Made by a program: the position numbers and the translations under genes
The notes under the pieces: generated by a model
The model's database searches: none
Told to the model about the DNA's origin: nothing
The model's input: the letters and a program-made list of their open reading frames with translations, nothing else
Part shown: positions 19,128 through 28,101 of the stretch, piece by piece
Numbering within the stretch: the first letter of the stretch is position 1
Layout: every line of letters begins with the position of its first letter
From: Clostridioides difficile CD160
GTDB lineage: Bacteria > Bacillota > Clostridia > Peptostreptococcales > Peptostreptococcaceae
Assembly (NCBI RefSeq): GCF_000449425.2
Contig: NZ_AVHW01000096.1
Coordinates: 62,001 to 126,000 of the forward strand
Direction of reading: 5' to 3'
DNA length: 64,000 nucleotides

Positions 19128-19964
19128 CTAAAGATATTGACTTAAAGAGTTGATTTTTTCATCAAACATATCCCTTAGCGCATCACCAACTAAATTTATA
19201 CTACAACACAATAATAATATGCTAAAGCCTGGTGCCAGCAACAAATTAGGATAACTTCTAAAATGTGTTTTAGCATCATTTATCATAACTCCCCAATCTG
19301 CCTGTGGAGGTTGTATCCCTAATCCTAAAAAACTTAGCGATGCCATAGAAAGTACACTCTTCCCTATTCTTATTGTAAATAGTACTATAAATGGAGCAAA
19401 TATGTTTGGAATTATATAATGAAAAATTATATGAAGATGGCTGGCACCTAATGCTCTTGCACCTTCAACATATTTTTCCTCTTTTACCTTTAGTACCTCT
19501 CCTCTAACTACTCTTGAAAACCCAGCCCAAGAAGTAAATACTATTGCTATTAATAAACTTTTTATTCCTGGACCAAGAACTCCAGCAAGAGCAATCATAA
19601 AGCTAAGACTTGGAAGACCTTGAAATATATTTACAATCGACTGAATTATCATATCTACTATACCACCACAATACCCTGCTACTATACCTACAAAACTTCC
19701 AAATATCATTGTTAATAAGGTTGCTACAAATGCTAAAGATATAGACACTCTAGCTCCATACAATATCCTACTTAAAATATCCCTTCCTAGAGTATCAGTC
19801 CCAAGTATATGCTCTCTAGATATTCCCATTAACCTATCAGCCATTTGCACCTTATTAGGGTCATATGGAGCTAATTTAGGTGCAAAAAAAGCAACAAGTA
19901 TCATAATTATTAACACTAAAAAAGCTACTTTATGTATAAATAACATTCCTTTAAATTTCTCCAT
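19128..19964 (-). CDS. peptide/nickel-type ABC transporter permease (DppC/NikC-like)
   Basis: A 278-residue inner-membrane permease with six hydrophobic segments. The N-terminal LAPYDPNKVQMADRL...GTDTLGRDILSRILYGARVS block is diagnostic for the DppC/NikC/OppC group. The EAA cytoplasmic loop that contacts the ATPase is EGARALGASHLHIIFHYIIPN. A GGAGG site inside the end of the preceding permease gene serves its ATG, with one base between the genes, so the pair is translationally coupled. Confidence 0.93.
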   Translation of the reverse strand: MEKFKGMLFIHKVAFLVLIIMILVAFFAPKLAPYDPNKVQMADRLMGISREHILGTDTLGRDILSRILYGARVSISLAFVATLLTMIFGSFVGIVAGYCGGIVDMIIQSIVNIFQGLPSLSFMIALAGVLGPGIKSLLIAIVFTSWAGFSRVVRGEVLKVKEEKYVEGARALGASHLHIIFHYIIPNIFAPFIVLFTIRIGKSVLSMASLSFLGLGIQPPQADWGVMINDAKTHFRSYPNLLLAPGFSILLLCCSINLVGDALRDMFDEKINSLSQYL

Positions 19965-19965
19965 A

Positions 19966-20913
19966 TCATTTACCTCCTATCCTTATTTTAGGATTAAGAA
20001 ATAGATAACATATATCCACAACTAAACTAAATAATACAAATATAATTCCTGTAAATAGTACGTATCCCTGTACAACTGGATAGTCTCTACTCATTATTCC
20101 TTGTATTACATAGCTTCCCATACCTGGAATACTAAAAATAACCTCAACTACTGTAGAACCTCCTAAAATTGCACCAAAATAGTTTCCTAAAACGGTTACA
20201 ATAGGCATTAAAGAATTTAAAAAAGCATATTTAAAAGTAATTATCCTATTTGGCAATCCTTTAGATTTTGCTACTGTTATATAGTTTTGTCCCATACTTT
20301 CTATTAAAGTTGCTCTATTTAACCTAGCTACAGTTCCTATTGTACCAGCTGCTAAAACAAATCCAGGCATTATTAAGTGTTTAATTGTTCCATACCCACT
20401 CGTAGGTAGCCACCTAAGAGTTTCACAAAATATACCTAGCATGATAATTGCTAACCAAAATCCTGGGATAGAAGTCAGAAATAATGATACAAAAGTACCA
20501 ATCTTATCTATAGCTGAATCCTTTTTAAGAGCCATGATTATAGCTAATGGTATAGATAATACTATAACAAAAAACATAGCCATTAAAGATAAAGAGAAGG
20601 TTATTGGCAACCTTCTCAATATATCTTCTGTGATAGATGTCTTTTTGATATAGGAAAGTCCTAAATCTCCAGTTATAGCTTTTTTAGTCCAATTAATATA
20701 TTGAACTACAATACTATCATTTAATCCTAACTCTTCTCTAACTATTTCTATTTCTTCTTCTGTAGGAGCAGAAACACCATCCATGCTTAAATATTCAACT
20801 GCTGGGTCACCAGGAGCTATAATACCCAATATAAATGCTAGAAATGTTATTCCTACCAAAATAGGAATAGTCATCAATATTCTTTTAATTAAATATTTAA
20901 ATGAATTTTTCAC
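19966..20913 (-). CDS. peptide/nickel-type ABC transporter permease (DppB/NikB-like)
   Basis: A 315-residue permease with about six membrane segments and the DppB pattern: MKNSFKYLIKRILMTIPILVG at the start, GLNDSIVVQYINWTKKAITGDLGLS in the periplasmic loop region, and the EAA-like loop TVAKSKGLPNRIITFKYAFLN. The start is a GTG that shares its G with the TAG stop of the binding-protein gene (TAGTG), a tight translational coupling. It works with the DppC-like partner to form the channel. Confidence 0.93.
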   Translation of the reverse strand: MKNSFKYLIKRILMTIPILVGITFLAFILGIIAPGDPAVEYLSMDGVSAPTEEEIEIVREELGLNDSIVVQYINWTKKAITGDLGLSYIKKTSITEDILRRLPITFSLSLMAMFFVIVLSIPLAIIMALKKDSAIDKIGTFVSLFLTSIPGFWLAIIMLGIFCETLRWLPTSGYGTIKHLIMPGFVLAAGTIGTVARLNRATLIESMGQNYITVAKSKGLPNRIITFKYAFLNSLMPIVTVLGNYFGAILGGSTVVEVIFSIPGMGSYVIQGIMSRDYPVVQGYVLFTGIIFVLFSLVVDICYLFLNPKIRIGGK

Positions 20914-22493
20914 TACTCACTCCACTCCATATTTACTAATGTAGTTCCATATAATGTCGGCTTGTACCCAGCTATTTTTTTATTATAGGCAATTAAGTTA
21001 ACATCTTCAAATAATGGTATAGCTGATGGATGTTCTGCTGATATATCTTGAAGTTCATCATATATTTTACTTCTTTCATCTAAATTCATTGTTTTTTCTA
21101 ATTTAGCTATTAACTCATCTGCTCTTTCGTTCTTATAACCTAACGAATAAGCTATATTACTTGACCCTGTACTTCTCATATAACTATCAAATATAGAAAA
21201 TGGTTCTGCATTTGGAAGCCCTTGTGTGTGAAGTGCTATATCATAATTTCCTGTTTTTTGTGCTTCCTTAAAAGCAGCTCCATCAAGTATAGTTATTTTA
21301 GAATTTAATCCAACTTCACTTAATACAGATTGTATATACTCAGCAACAGTTTTATATGGGTAACGGTCTACACCATAAGATGGAATTATAAACTCTAGCT
21401 CCTTTATTTCCCCTTTTAGTTCGTCCTTTATTATTTTCTTTGCTTTTTCTGCATCATAAACAGGTTTAATTTCCTTACCAAAAGGAGAACCTTGATTCAA
21501 TATATTCATAGTTGGAGTTCCGTATCCTCCATAAAATTTATCTACTATGGTTTCTCTATCTACCAGCAAACTTAAAGCTTCTTTTATTTTCACATTATTA
21601 AACGGTGCTCTAGTACCATTTGTTGATATAAATTGAGTTATTGTTGATGGAGACGATTTAATCTCAAAGTTTTCATCCTTTACTAATTCACTAGCTAACT
21701 CTGGAGTAATTGCCCCTAAATCCATAACACCCATAATTTCTTCTGATTTAAGTGCTGTGTAACGAGTTTGAGCATCTTTAATTACGTTTACTCTTACATT
21801 TTTAATTTTACTTTTTTCTCCATAATAATCTTGATTTCTCTCTAACAAAACATATTGTTCTTTTTCTCTTTCTTTTATTTTAAATGGCCCAGTTCCTTGT
21901 GCATATTTAGTAAAATCTCCAGTTTGTACATCAAAACATTCTGGGCTATACATAGCACTTCCAAACCTAGCCATATTATATATTAAAGTTGATATCGGTT
22001 TACTAAAAGTAAGTTTAACTTCATAGTCTGAAACTTTACTCACATCTTGTAAATTAGGATATGTTTTTTCTATATCAAATGAATAAAAAGGCGAAGATTT
22101 AGTTTTCATACTCATATAACGCTCAAAGTTTTTTACTACTGAATCTGCATTTAATTCTACTCCATCATGGAATTTTACACCTTTCTTTATTGTAAATGTC
22201 CATTCTTTATAATCATCTGAATTTGACCACTTCTCTGCAAGCTCAGCTTTTGGTTTTCCATCATTGCCTAACCCTATCAATGGCTCCCATACATAAAGTA
22301 TTGAACTTGTGTAATACGCATCTTGCTCTCCTGGAGCCAAATCCCTAGCTGCTGCTAAAACTACTTCCTTTTCATTATTCATCTTGCTAACATCATTATT
22401 TTCTTTTGGTTTGCCACATCCAACTAATAAGGACAACATTAACACAACTGTTAAAACTATACTAATCAGCTTCCCATTTAAATTCTTCCTCAT
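20913..22493 (-). CDS. ABC transporter substrate-binding lipoprotein (SBP_bac_5 family)
   Basis: A 526-residue extracellular solute-binding protein, membrane-anchored through a lipobox (SLLVGC, Cys26) after a hydrophobic signal. Family 5 patterns include WEPLIGLGNDGKPKAELAEKW and TFTIKKGVKFHDGVELNADSV. Such proteins bind peptides, nickel or other metal complexes, or sugars. The upstream cobalamin riboswitch argues that the ligand is cobalt, nickel, a corrinoid or a related precursor rather than nutritional peptides. No His-rich metal site is obvious. First gene of the operon. Confidence 0.9.
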   Translation of the reverse strand: MRKNLNGKLISIVLTVVLMLSLLVGCGKPKENNDVSKMNNEKEVVLAAARDLAPGEQDAYYTSSILYVWEPLIGLGNDGKPKAELAEKWSNSDDYKEWTFTIKKGVKFHDGVELNADSVVKNFERYMSMKTKSSPFYSFDIEKTYPNLQDVSKVSDYEVKLTFSKPISTLIYNMARFGSAMYSPECFDVQTGDFTKYAQGTGPFKIKEREKEQYVLLERNQDYYGEKSKIKNVRVNVIKDAQTRYTALKSEEIMGVMDLGAITPELASELVKDENFEIKSSPSTITQFISTNGTRAPFNNVKIKEALSLLVDRETIVDKFYGGYGTPTMNILNQGSPFGKEIKPVYDAEKAKKIIKDELKGEIKELEFIIPSYGVDRYPYKTVAEYIQSVLSEVGLNSKITILDGAAFKEAQKTGNYDIALHTQGLPNAEPFSIFDSYMRSTGSSNIAYSLGYKNERADELIAKLEKTMNLDERSKIYDELQDISAEHPSAIPLFEDVNLIAYNKKIAGYKPTLYGTTLVNMEWSE

Positions 22494-22527
22494 GATATAC
22501 TTCCCCCTTATTTATAAATATGAACAT

Positions 22528-22557
22528 TAAAAAAGTTATAGCAAATAATGCTATAAC
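22528..22557 (-). terminator. regulatory terminator of the cobalamin riboswitch
   Basis: A 9-bp stem (GTTATAGCA/TGCTATAAC) with short loop is followed by five Ts on the minus strand. It lies between the aptamer and the binding-protein start. Confidence 0.85.
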
Positions 22558-22643
22558 ATCCCATTTTAATATGTATACTTTAGTTTCCAAATTCAATATA
22601 CAAAATAATAAATTTAGTTGCTCCCCTCTAAATTTATTTAATA

Positions 22644-22781
22644 ATATTTAATGTAGGTATCTGACTTACATTTTATACCTCAACCTTACCAAGTAACCTA
22701 TGGTAGATATGTGGAATTTATTCATGCTTACAGTGATGGGTTCGTGTTGGACTTTCACCAACTTCCCTACTCTTTAAATAT
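22644..22781 (-). ncRNA. cobalamin riboswitch
   Basis: On the minus strand the conserved elements appear in order: GGGAAGTTGGTGAAAGTCC, a paired CAACACGAACCC, the core CATCACTGTAAGC, and the B12-box end AAGTCAGATACC. P1 can form between 22774-22781 and 22644-22651 (ATATTTAA/TTAAATAT). The aptamer is somewhat short of the large class I forms. It is followed by a terminator and then the ABC importer genes, so cobalamin should repress them. Confidence 0.88.
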
Positions 22782-22972
22782 GTTTATTCAGTTATTAACT
22801 TAATTGTATGCAATCTTATATGGATTGTCAACTTAAATCAAAATATATCACTATTTGTAAAGTAAATCCCCTCCAAAAAACGATATACACTATTGTACTT
22901 ACAATTAACTCTATAATTTTAAATTTGTTTAAATTTGTTAATTATGGTATTTTATTTTATGAGGTGATTTAG

Positions 22973-23362
22973 TTGAAAAAAACAATAAAAGTTGTTGCTG
23001 CAATTATAGAAAATAAGGATAATGAAATTCTATGCGCTCTTAGAGCCCCAAATATGTCTCTACCAAATCACTGGGAATTTCCAGGTGGAAAGGTTAAAGA
23101 AGGGGAATCTTTATTTGATGCAATAGAAAGAGAAATACAAGAAGAATTAAGTTGTAAAGTAAAAGCAGATATTATATTTGCTGAAAACACTCATGAATAT
23201 GAAAAAATTATAGTAAACTTAATTGGTATAAAATGTTCATTAATAGAAAGGTTTCCTACTCCTAATGAACATTCTAAGTTAGTTTTCCTTGCAAAGGAAA
23301 ATTTAAGCTCTTTAGTATGGGCTCCTGCAGATATCCCTATTGTAAAAGAGATAATGAAATAG
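22973..23362 (+). CDS. Nudix hydrolase, MutT-like nucleoside triphosphatase
   Basis: A 129-residue pyrophosphohydrolase, likely for oxidised or modified (d)NTPs. The Nudix box spans residues 39-61 with GX5E, then R53-E54 and E57-E58 as metal ligands; its usual penultimate Gly is Ser60. The preceding HWEFPGG is typical of MutT/8-oxo-dGTP diphosphatases. The start is TTG, chosen because GAGGTGAT lies at correct spacing. It converges with a PLD-helicase gene, and its last codons lie within a palindrome shared with that gene, so both proteins end in EIMK. Confidence 0.9.
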   Translation: MKKTIKVVAAIIENKDNEILCALRAPNMSLPNHWEFPGGKVKEGESLFDAIEREIQEELSCKVKADIIFAENTHEYEKIIVNLIGIKCSLIERFPTPNEHSKLVFLAKENLSSLVWAPADIPIVKEIMK

Positions 23363-23396
23363 GGATATATTGATATATCCCTATTTCATTATCTCT
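23347..23396. terminator. 50-bp perfect palindrome at convergent gene ends
   Basis: Arms of 24 bp at 23347-23370 and 23373-23396 are exact complements around a two-base turn. The palindrome covers the last codons and stops of both the Nudix gene and the helicase gene. It will form a strong hairpin in either transcript and most likely acts as a bidirectional terminator. Confidence 0.8.
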
Positions 23397-26203
23397 ACTT
23401 TTTTTATAAATTCTCTATATATTTTAACAGGAACTTCTTGATGAAGTTTTATTTTCATTGTTATAGGTTTCTCCCCACTGTATTCTACAGTGTCACCTTT
23501 ACCTATATAAATATATGGCTGTGCCTTCTTATCTATTTCTTTATATTTTCTCACAAATAAATGTAAGTTAATTTTTCTATCTTTATTATGAATTAAATTC
23601 TTACCTCTATCAGTCAACTGTCGTGTAGAATTTGGAGATTGCCACTGAAAATAATTTTGATTTAAAAATTTATCCTTATAGTTTATTCTTTCGTCTATTC
23701 CTTCTTCCTTATGCAAATCGATAAACAGGAAATATTCATTCCCATTAGCTAAAAGTCCACTACCCCTAAATGAAGAATGAATCTTTCTATAATTAGAAAG
23801 TAATGCTATATCAATCATTTTGTACTGTTCATATAACTTTAAGAATGGTACTCCATAATAATCTTCTTTGAACTCTTTTTCATATCTAATAATACCATAA
23901 TTAATAGCATCCTCTATATATTTTCTATATTTTTTATCATTAATTATTTGATTAAATATACTACTTCTATATAAAGTATTCCTTTCATACTCTATTAGTT
24001 TAACCTTATTTTTTATTATTGATGAATCACAATATTGATGATTTAAACATTCAAAAGCATGAATTATACTATCATGGTCTACTTTATTAATATACTTCAA
24101 TATTTCATTACTTGCTATTTCTATGCTAATACTATCATGATTTAATAAATATTTAAGTATAATAAATTCATTTATTCTTTTTAGAGGTAGACTAGTATTT
24201 AATTCTCTTAATATTTTTTCAAAATCTTCATCCATTAATAAAGTTTTAATACTATCATCCTTTTCTGTTTTACCTACAAAACTTAAATAGGTCCCATCTT
24301 TATCTATAAACTTAACTGGGTCTGGTGAGCCATCAAATTTTATATAATCTAATAACAAATATGGTACTTTTCCTCCACATAATATTTTGAACTGATTATA
24401 CTCTTCTCTCAAATATTGTGCTGACCTGAAATTTTCTCCATCAATTTGTGTTAGAATCCTTTCCTTGGAAATCTCATCAATTTGAATATGAGTACATCCT
24501 GGTATATTAGCAAAATCAGTACTTACAGCTACTTTTATACTATCCTTATCATAATATCTTGCACCATTTAAAGCTATAGCTATTAAAAATGTCTTATTAT
24601 GATTTCCTATAAAATCAAGTACTGTTAAAAATTCTTTATCTCCACTTTTTCTAAGTCCTCTCCCTAATTGTTGAATAAATATTATAGGAGATGCAGTAGG
24701 TCGTAACATTAAAACTGTATTTATAGAAGGTATATCAACACCTTCATTAAAAATATCAACAGTAAATATAGCCTGTAGGCTATCCTTATTACTTTCTAGT
24801 AGTTTAATGTATTCTTGTCTTTTATCAATAGAATCCTCGCCACAAAGTGCAACACTATTTATACCTCTTTTTTTAAACTCTTCAGCCATATATCTTGCAT
24901 GTTCTATATTTACACAAAATCCTAATAATTTTCTAAACTGTCCATCATGTCCATAAAATTTCATTTTTTCAATAATAAAATCTACTCTTTTATGTATCAT
25001 TAAACGTTTAGCCAATTCTGATGTATCATCTAAATTAATATCCTCTAAATCTACACCCTCAACATCTGTTATACCAAAGTAATGAAATGGTATTACTAAA
25101 TCTTCTTCAAGTGCTTCATGCAATCTAACTTCTAAGGCAACATTATTATCAAAAAGCTCAAATACACTTAAACTATCACATCTCTCTGGAGTAGCAGTCA
25201 TACCTAATGTAAACTGAGGTTTAAAGTAATTCAAAACATTTAGATATGATTTACTAGCACTATGATGAGCTTCATCAACTATAATATAATTGAAATAATC
25301 CTCTTCAAATTCAGTATAATGCTTATTCATAGTCTGTATCGTTGCAAATAGATAATTTGCCTCATAGTTTTTTTTATTGCCAGTAAATAAACCTGTTTTT
25401 AAATTTCTTTCTCTTAATAATCTATCAAATGTTTCTTTTGACTTCTTTAAAATTTCTTCCCTATGAACTATGAATAATAATCTCTTCGGTTTAAATTCCA
25501 TTACATCAAATGCGGACATATATGTTTTCCCTGTGCCAGTAGCTGCAATAACTAAAGCTTTATTTTCTCCATGAACCCTTAGCCTTTCTAGATTTTCCAT
25601 AGCTTTTATCTGCATCTTATTAGGTCTAATAGGTACAAAATTATCAAACACCATTTTTCTTTTTAATTCTGTTCTCTTAATTTCATTTAGAAATAACATA
25701 TATCTTTGTAACACTTCATCATTAAGATTTGAACTCATCTTCCAAAGGTTGTCATACTCCTTTAATACATCCTTTATAAATGGCTCCTCTTCTTTTGAAA
25801 CTATCTTTACATTCCATTCTATATTGCTTTTTAATGCACTTTGAGTAATGTTTGAAGAACCTATTATAATTTTATAATGGTCTACATTTTCAAAAATGTA
25901 TACCTTTGTATGAAAACCTTTTTCTCTATCTGCTATGAATATTTTCATATCTACATTATTAAATTCTTTTATTTTTTCTAATGCTTTTGGCTCTGTAAAA
26001 TTTAGATATGTAGTAGTTATTATCTTGCCTTTTACATTTTTTTCTTCTAATTCTTTAAATGTATCTAGCAACAACTGTACTCCACTATAATTTATAAATG
26101 CTACACTAAAATAAAATGCTTTACATTCTTTTAAGCTTTTCTTTAGTTCATTTAATAAATTACTATATTTTGAATTTATAATTAGTTGTTTTGATTCCTG
26201 CAT
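23381..26203 (-). CDS. PLD-like nuclease/superfamily 2 helicase fusion (DUF3427-type)
   Basis: A 940-residue protein. Residues about 1-170 form a phospholipase D-like domain with HTK (His98, Lys100) and GSSNIT, the half-site of a nuclease that would dimerise or act singly. Residues about 195-560 are an SF2 helicase: Walker A ATGTGKT (221-227), DEAHH (310-314), and motif VI QQLGRGLRKS. The remainder resembles the DUF3427 C-terminal region common in such fusions. Relatives are linked to DNA repair or defence, but no function is firmly assigned. AAGGGG precedes the start. Its only close partner is the convergent Nudix gene; no methylase or specificity subunit is present. Confidence 0.85.
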   Translation of the reverse strand: MQESKQLIINSKYSNLLNELKKSLKECKAFYFSVAFINYSGVQLLLDTFKELEEKNVKGKIITTTYLNFTEPKALEKIKEFNNVDMKIFIADREKGFHTKVYIFENVDHYKIIIGSSNITQSALKSNIEWNVKIVSKEEEPFIKDVLKEYDNLWKMSSNLNDEVLQRYMLFLNEIKRTELKRKMVFDNFVPIRPNKMQIKAMENLERLRVHGENKALVIAATGTGKTYMSAFDVMEFKPKRLLFIVHREEILKKSKETFDRLLRERNLKTGLFTGNKKNYEANYLFATIQTMNKHYTEFEEDYFNYIIVDEAHHSASKSYLNVLNYFKPQFTLGMTATPERCDSLSVFELFDNNVALEVRLHEALEEDLVIPFHYFGITDVEGVDLEDINLDDTSELAKRLMIHKRVDFIIEKMKFYGHDGQFRKLLGFCVNIEHARYMAEEFKKRGINSVALCGEDSIDKRQEYIKLLESNKDSLQAIFTVDIFNEGVDIPSINTVLMLRPTASPIIFIQQLGRGLRKSGDKEFLTVLDFIGNHNKTFLIAIALNGARYYDKDSIKVAVSTDFANIPGCTHIQIDEISKERILTQIDGENFRSAQYLREEYNQFKILCGGKVPYLLLDYIKFDGSPDPVKFIDKDGTYLSFVGKTEKDDSIKTLLMDEDFEKILRELNTSLPLKRINEFIILKYLLNHDSISIEIASNEILKYINKVDHDSIIHAFECLNHQYCDSSIIKNKVKLIEYERNTLYRSSIFNQIINDKKYRKYIEDAINYGIIRYEKEFKEDYYGVPFLKLYEQYKMIDIALLSNYRKIHSSFRGSGLLANGNEYFLFIDLHKEEGIDERINYKDKFLNQNYFQWQSPNSTRQLTDRGKNLIHNKDRKINLHLFVRKYKEIDKKAQPYIYIGKGDTVEYSGEKPITMKIKLHQEVPVKIYREFIKKVEIMK

Positions 26204-26387
26204 TGTTTTCCCCTTAATTGTTATAAATATGTTTAAATTATAGCATAAAAATAGAGAAGCGTCCTTATTTTAGCTTGTATGGCTATTTATCTAATTTTTT
26301 ATAGTAACAATTCTTTTTTATCTGATACATTCAAATTTTTACTGTTTTTATTACCAATTATTAAGCATACTCTACCTATTATTAAAT

Positions 26388-26434
26388 AAATAAAAAAATA
26401 GAACCATACAAAATAATCTAATTTGTATGGCTCT
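26388..26434 (-). terminator. terminator after the glucose-family EIICB gene
   Basis: A 13-bp stem with one mismatch (AGAACCATACAAA and TTTGTATGGCTCT) is followed on the minus strand by a run of seven Ts. It ends the operon that begins at the iron alcohol dehydrogenase. Confidence 0.85.
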
Positions 26435-26441
26435 ACATCTA

Positions 26442-28082
26442 TTAATCTACACCTAATACAGCTTTAACCTTAGATGCTATTGTAATAACCCTTGGTCCAA
26501 ATATAACTTGAACTGAGTTTTTCTTTTTAACAACTCCGCTTGCTCCTAACTCATTTACCCAAAAACAATCTTCATAAAATCCATCTATTGAATTTAACTC
26601 TACTCTAAGTCTAGTTGCGCAGTTCGTAATGTTTTTTATATTGTCACTCCCTCCTAAACCTTCTATTATAGAATATACAAGTTCTGTATCCTTATCTTCT
26701 ACTGTCCCATTGTCTGTAGATTTAACAGCACCTGCAGATTGTTTTTCTCTATATTCTTTCTTACTGTAAAGCTTAACTTCTTCTGAACTTCTTCCTGGTG
26801 TTTTTATATCAAACTTCTTAATTGCCCATGTAAATATTACATAAGTAACTATAAAGAATATTGGTATTAAAAATAATAGAGGTAATGCATCTACCTTTTG
26901 AGGTTGTAATAAGTTAGGGAACATATTTCTAAATGATTCACCCATTATAGAAACATTAAGCATCTCTGTAAACACATATGTTAATCCTGCTAGTGGAACA
27001 TATGCCACAAAGTACAATAATGGTGCAACAAACAGGAATGTATATTCTATAGGTTCTGTTACTCCTACTAGCATAGCTGTCACTATTGCTGGTATCAATA
27101 TACTTAGGGCTTTTTTCTTATTAACATTATCGGATAACTTGTACATAGCTAAAGCTGCTGCTGGTAATATTGCAAAATGTATTAGTAATCGCCCTGTTGT
27201 AAAATTACGAGTAATATAAGATAGTGTATCTGGGTCTCCCATTTGAGCCAATCTGATATTGTTAACACCTTCGTAAATTGCTCCACCTACTTCCATTGTT
27301 CCACCTACTCTTGTGTATTCTATAGGAAATGCAATTAAGTGGTGTATCCCAAATGGTAATAACGCTTTATCCATTGCTCCAAAAGTAAACGTTCCTAATA
27401 ATCCACTTGAACCTAACCAATTACCAAGCTTAGATAATGCTAAACCTATTGGTGGCCATATGAAGTACATTCCTGTGCCTAATACTATTGCTGCTATAAA
27501 CATCATAATCATTGAAGACCTTGCTCCTGAGAAAAAAGATAATGCACTAGGAAGTTCTGTGTCAACAAATTTGTTATGTACTGCACTAGCCACAAAACCT
27601 GCTATTATAGCTCCAAATATACTACAGTCATATGAGAATATTCCTAAGAAAGAACCATATAATGAGCTACGACTATATGCTTCTGCCTCACCTAATCCAG
27701 ATGCCATAAATGCTTCCGCTGTAACTGTGTCTGAATTTATACCATTTGCTACTAATAATGTGTTTATAACTGTGTGCATTCCTATGAATAAAACAATTCC
27801 TCCTAATGCACCCCACCCTTTTTCCTTTTTAGATAATCCAAAAGCTATACCAGTAACAAAGAATATAGGTAAATATCTCATTACCATAAATCCTAGGTCA
27901 TTTATTACTTTAAAGAATACATTTATAAATGAACCTTCCTGTATTAACCCGCTGAGCCCTAAAGCAGAAACGTTTTCCATATTTGCAAAAGCTGACCCTA
28001 ATCCTATAAATACTCCTGCTACAACAAGTAATATAACAGGAATCATCATTGCTCCAGAAAGTACTTGTAATTTATCCTTCAT
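26442..28082 (-). CDS. PTS glucose/maltose-family EIICB permease
   Basis: A 546-residue PTS permease. The N-terminal EIIC (about 1-420) has ten or so membrane segments and the signatures GAMDKALLPFGIHHLIAFPIEYTR... and GVTEPIEYTFLF. A linker leads to the EIIB domain (about 465-545) with the phospho-cysteine in ITNCATRLRVEL. No EIIA is fused; the separate EIIA gene in the same operon supplies it. The EIIC is closest in pattern to the maltose/alpha-glucoside/glucose branch, but the substrate cannot be read off. A peptidase gene lies only 19 bases upstream. GGAGG precedes the ATG. Confidence 0.9.
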   Translation of the reverse strand: MKDKLQVLSGAMMIPVILLVVAGVFIGLGSAFANMENVSALGLSGLIQEGSFINVFFKVINDLGFMVMRYLPIFFVTGIAFGLSKKEKGWGALGGIVLFIGMHTVINTLLVANGINSDTVTAEAFMASGLGEAEAYSRSSLYGSFLGIFSYDCSIFGAIIAGFVASAVHNKFVDTELPSALSFFSGARSSMIMMFIAAIVLGTGMYFIWPPIGLALSKLGNWLGSSGLLGTFTFGAMDKALLPFGIHHLIAFPIEYTRVGGTMEVGGAIYEGVNNIRLAQMGDPDTLSYITRNFTTGRLLIHFAILPAAALAMYKLSDNVNKKKALSILIPAIVTAMLVGVTEPIEYTFLFVAPLLYFVAYVPLAGLTYVFTEMLNVSIMGESFRNMFPNLLQPQKVDALPLLFLIPIFFIVTYVIFTWAIKKFDIKTPGRSSEEVKLYSKKEYREKQSAGAVKSTDNGTVEDKDTELVYSIIEGLGGSDNIKNITNCATRLRVELNSIDGFYEDCFWVNELGASGVVKKKNSVQVIFGPRVITIASKVKAVLGVD

Positions 28083-28101
28083 AGTATTATTTCCTCCATT
28101 T

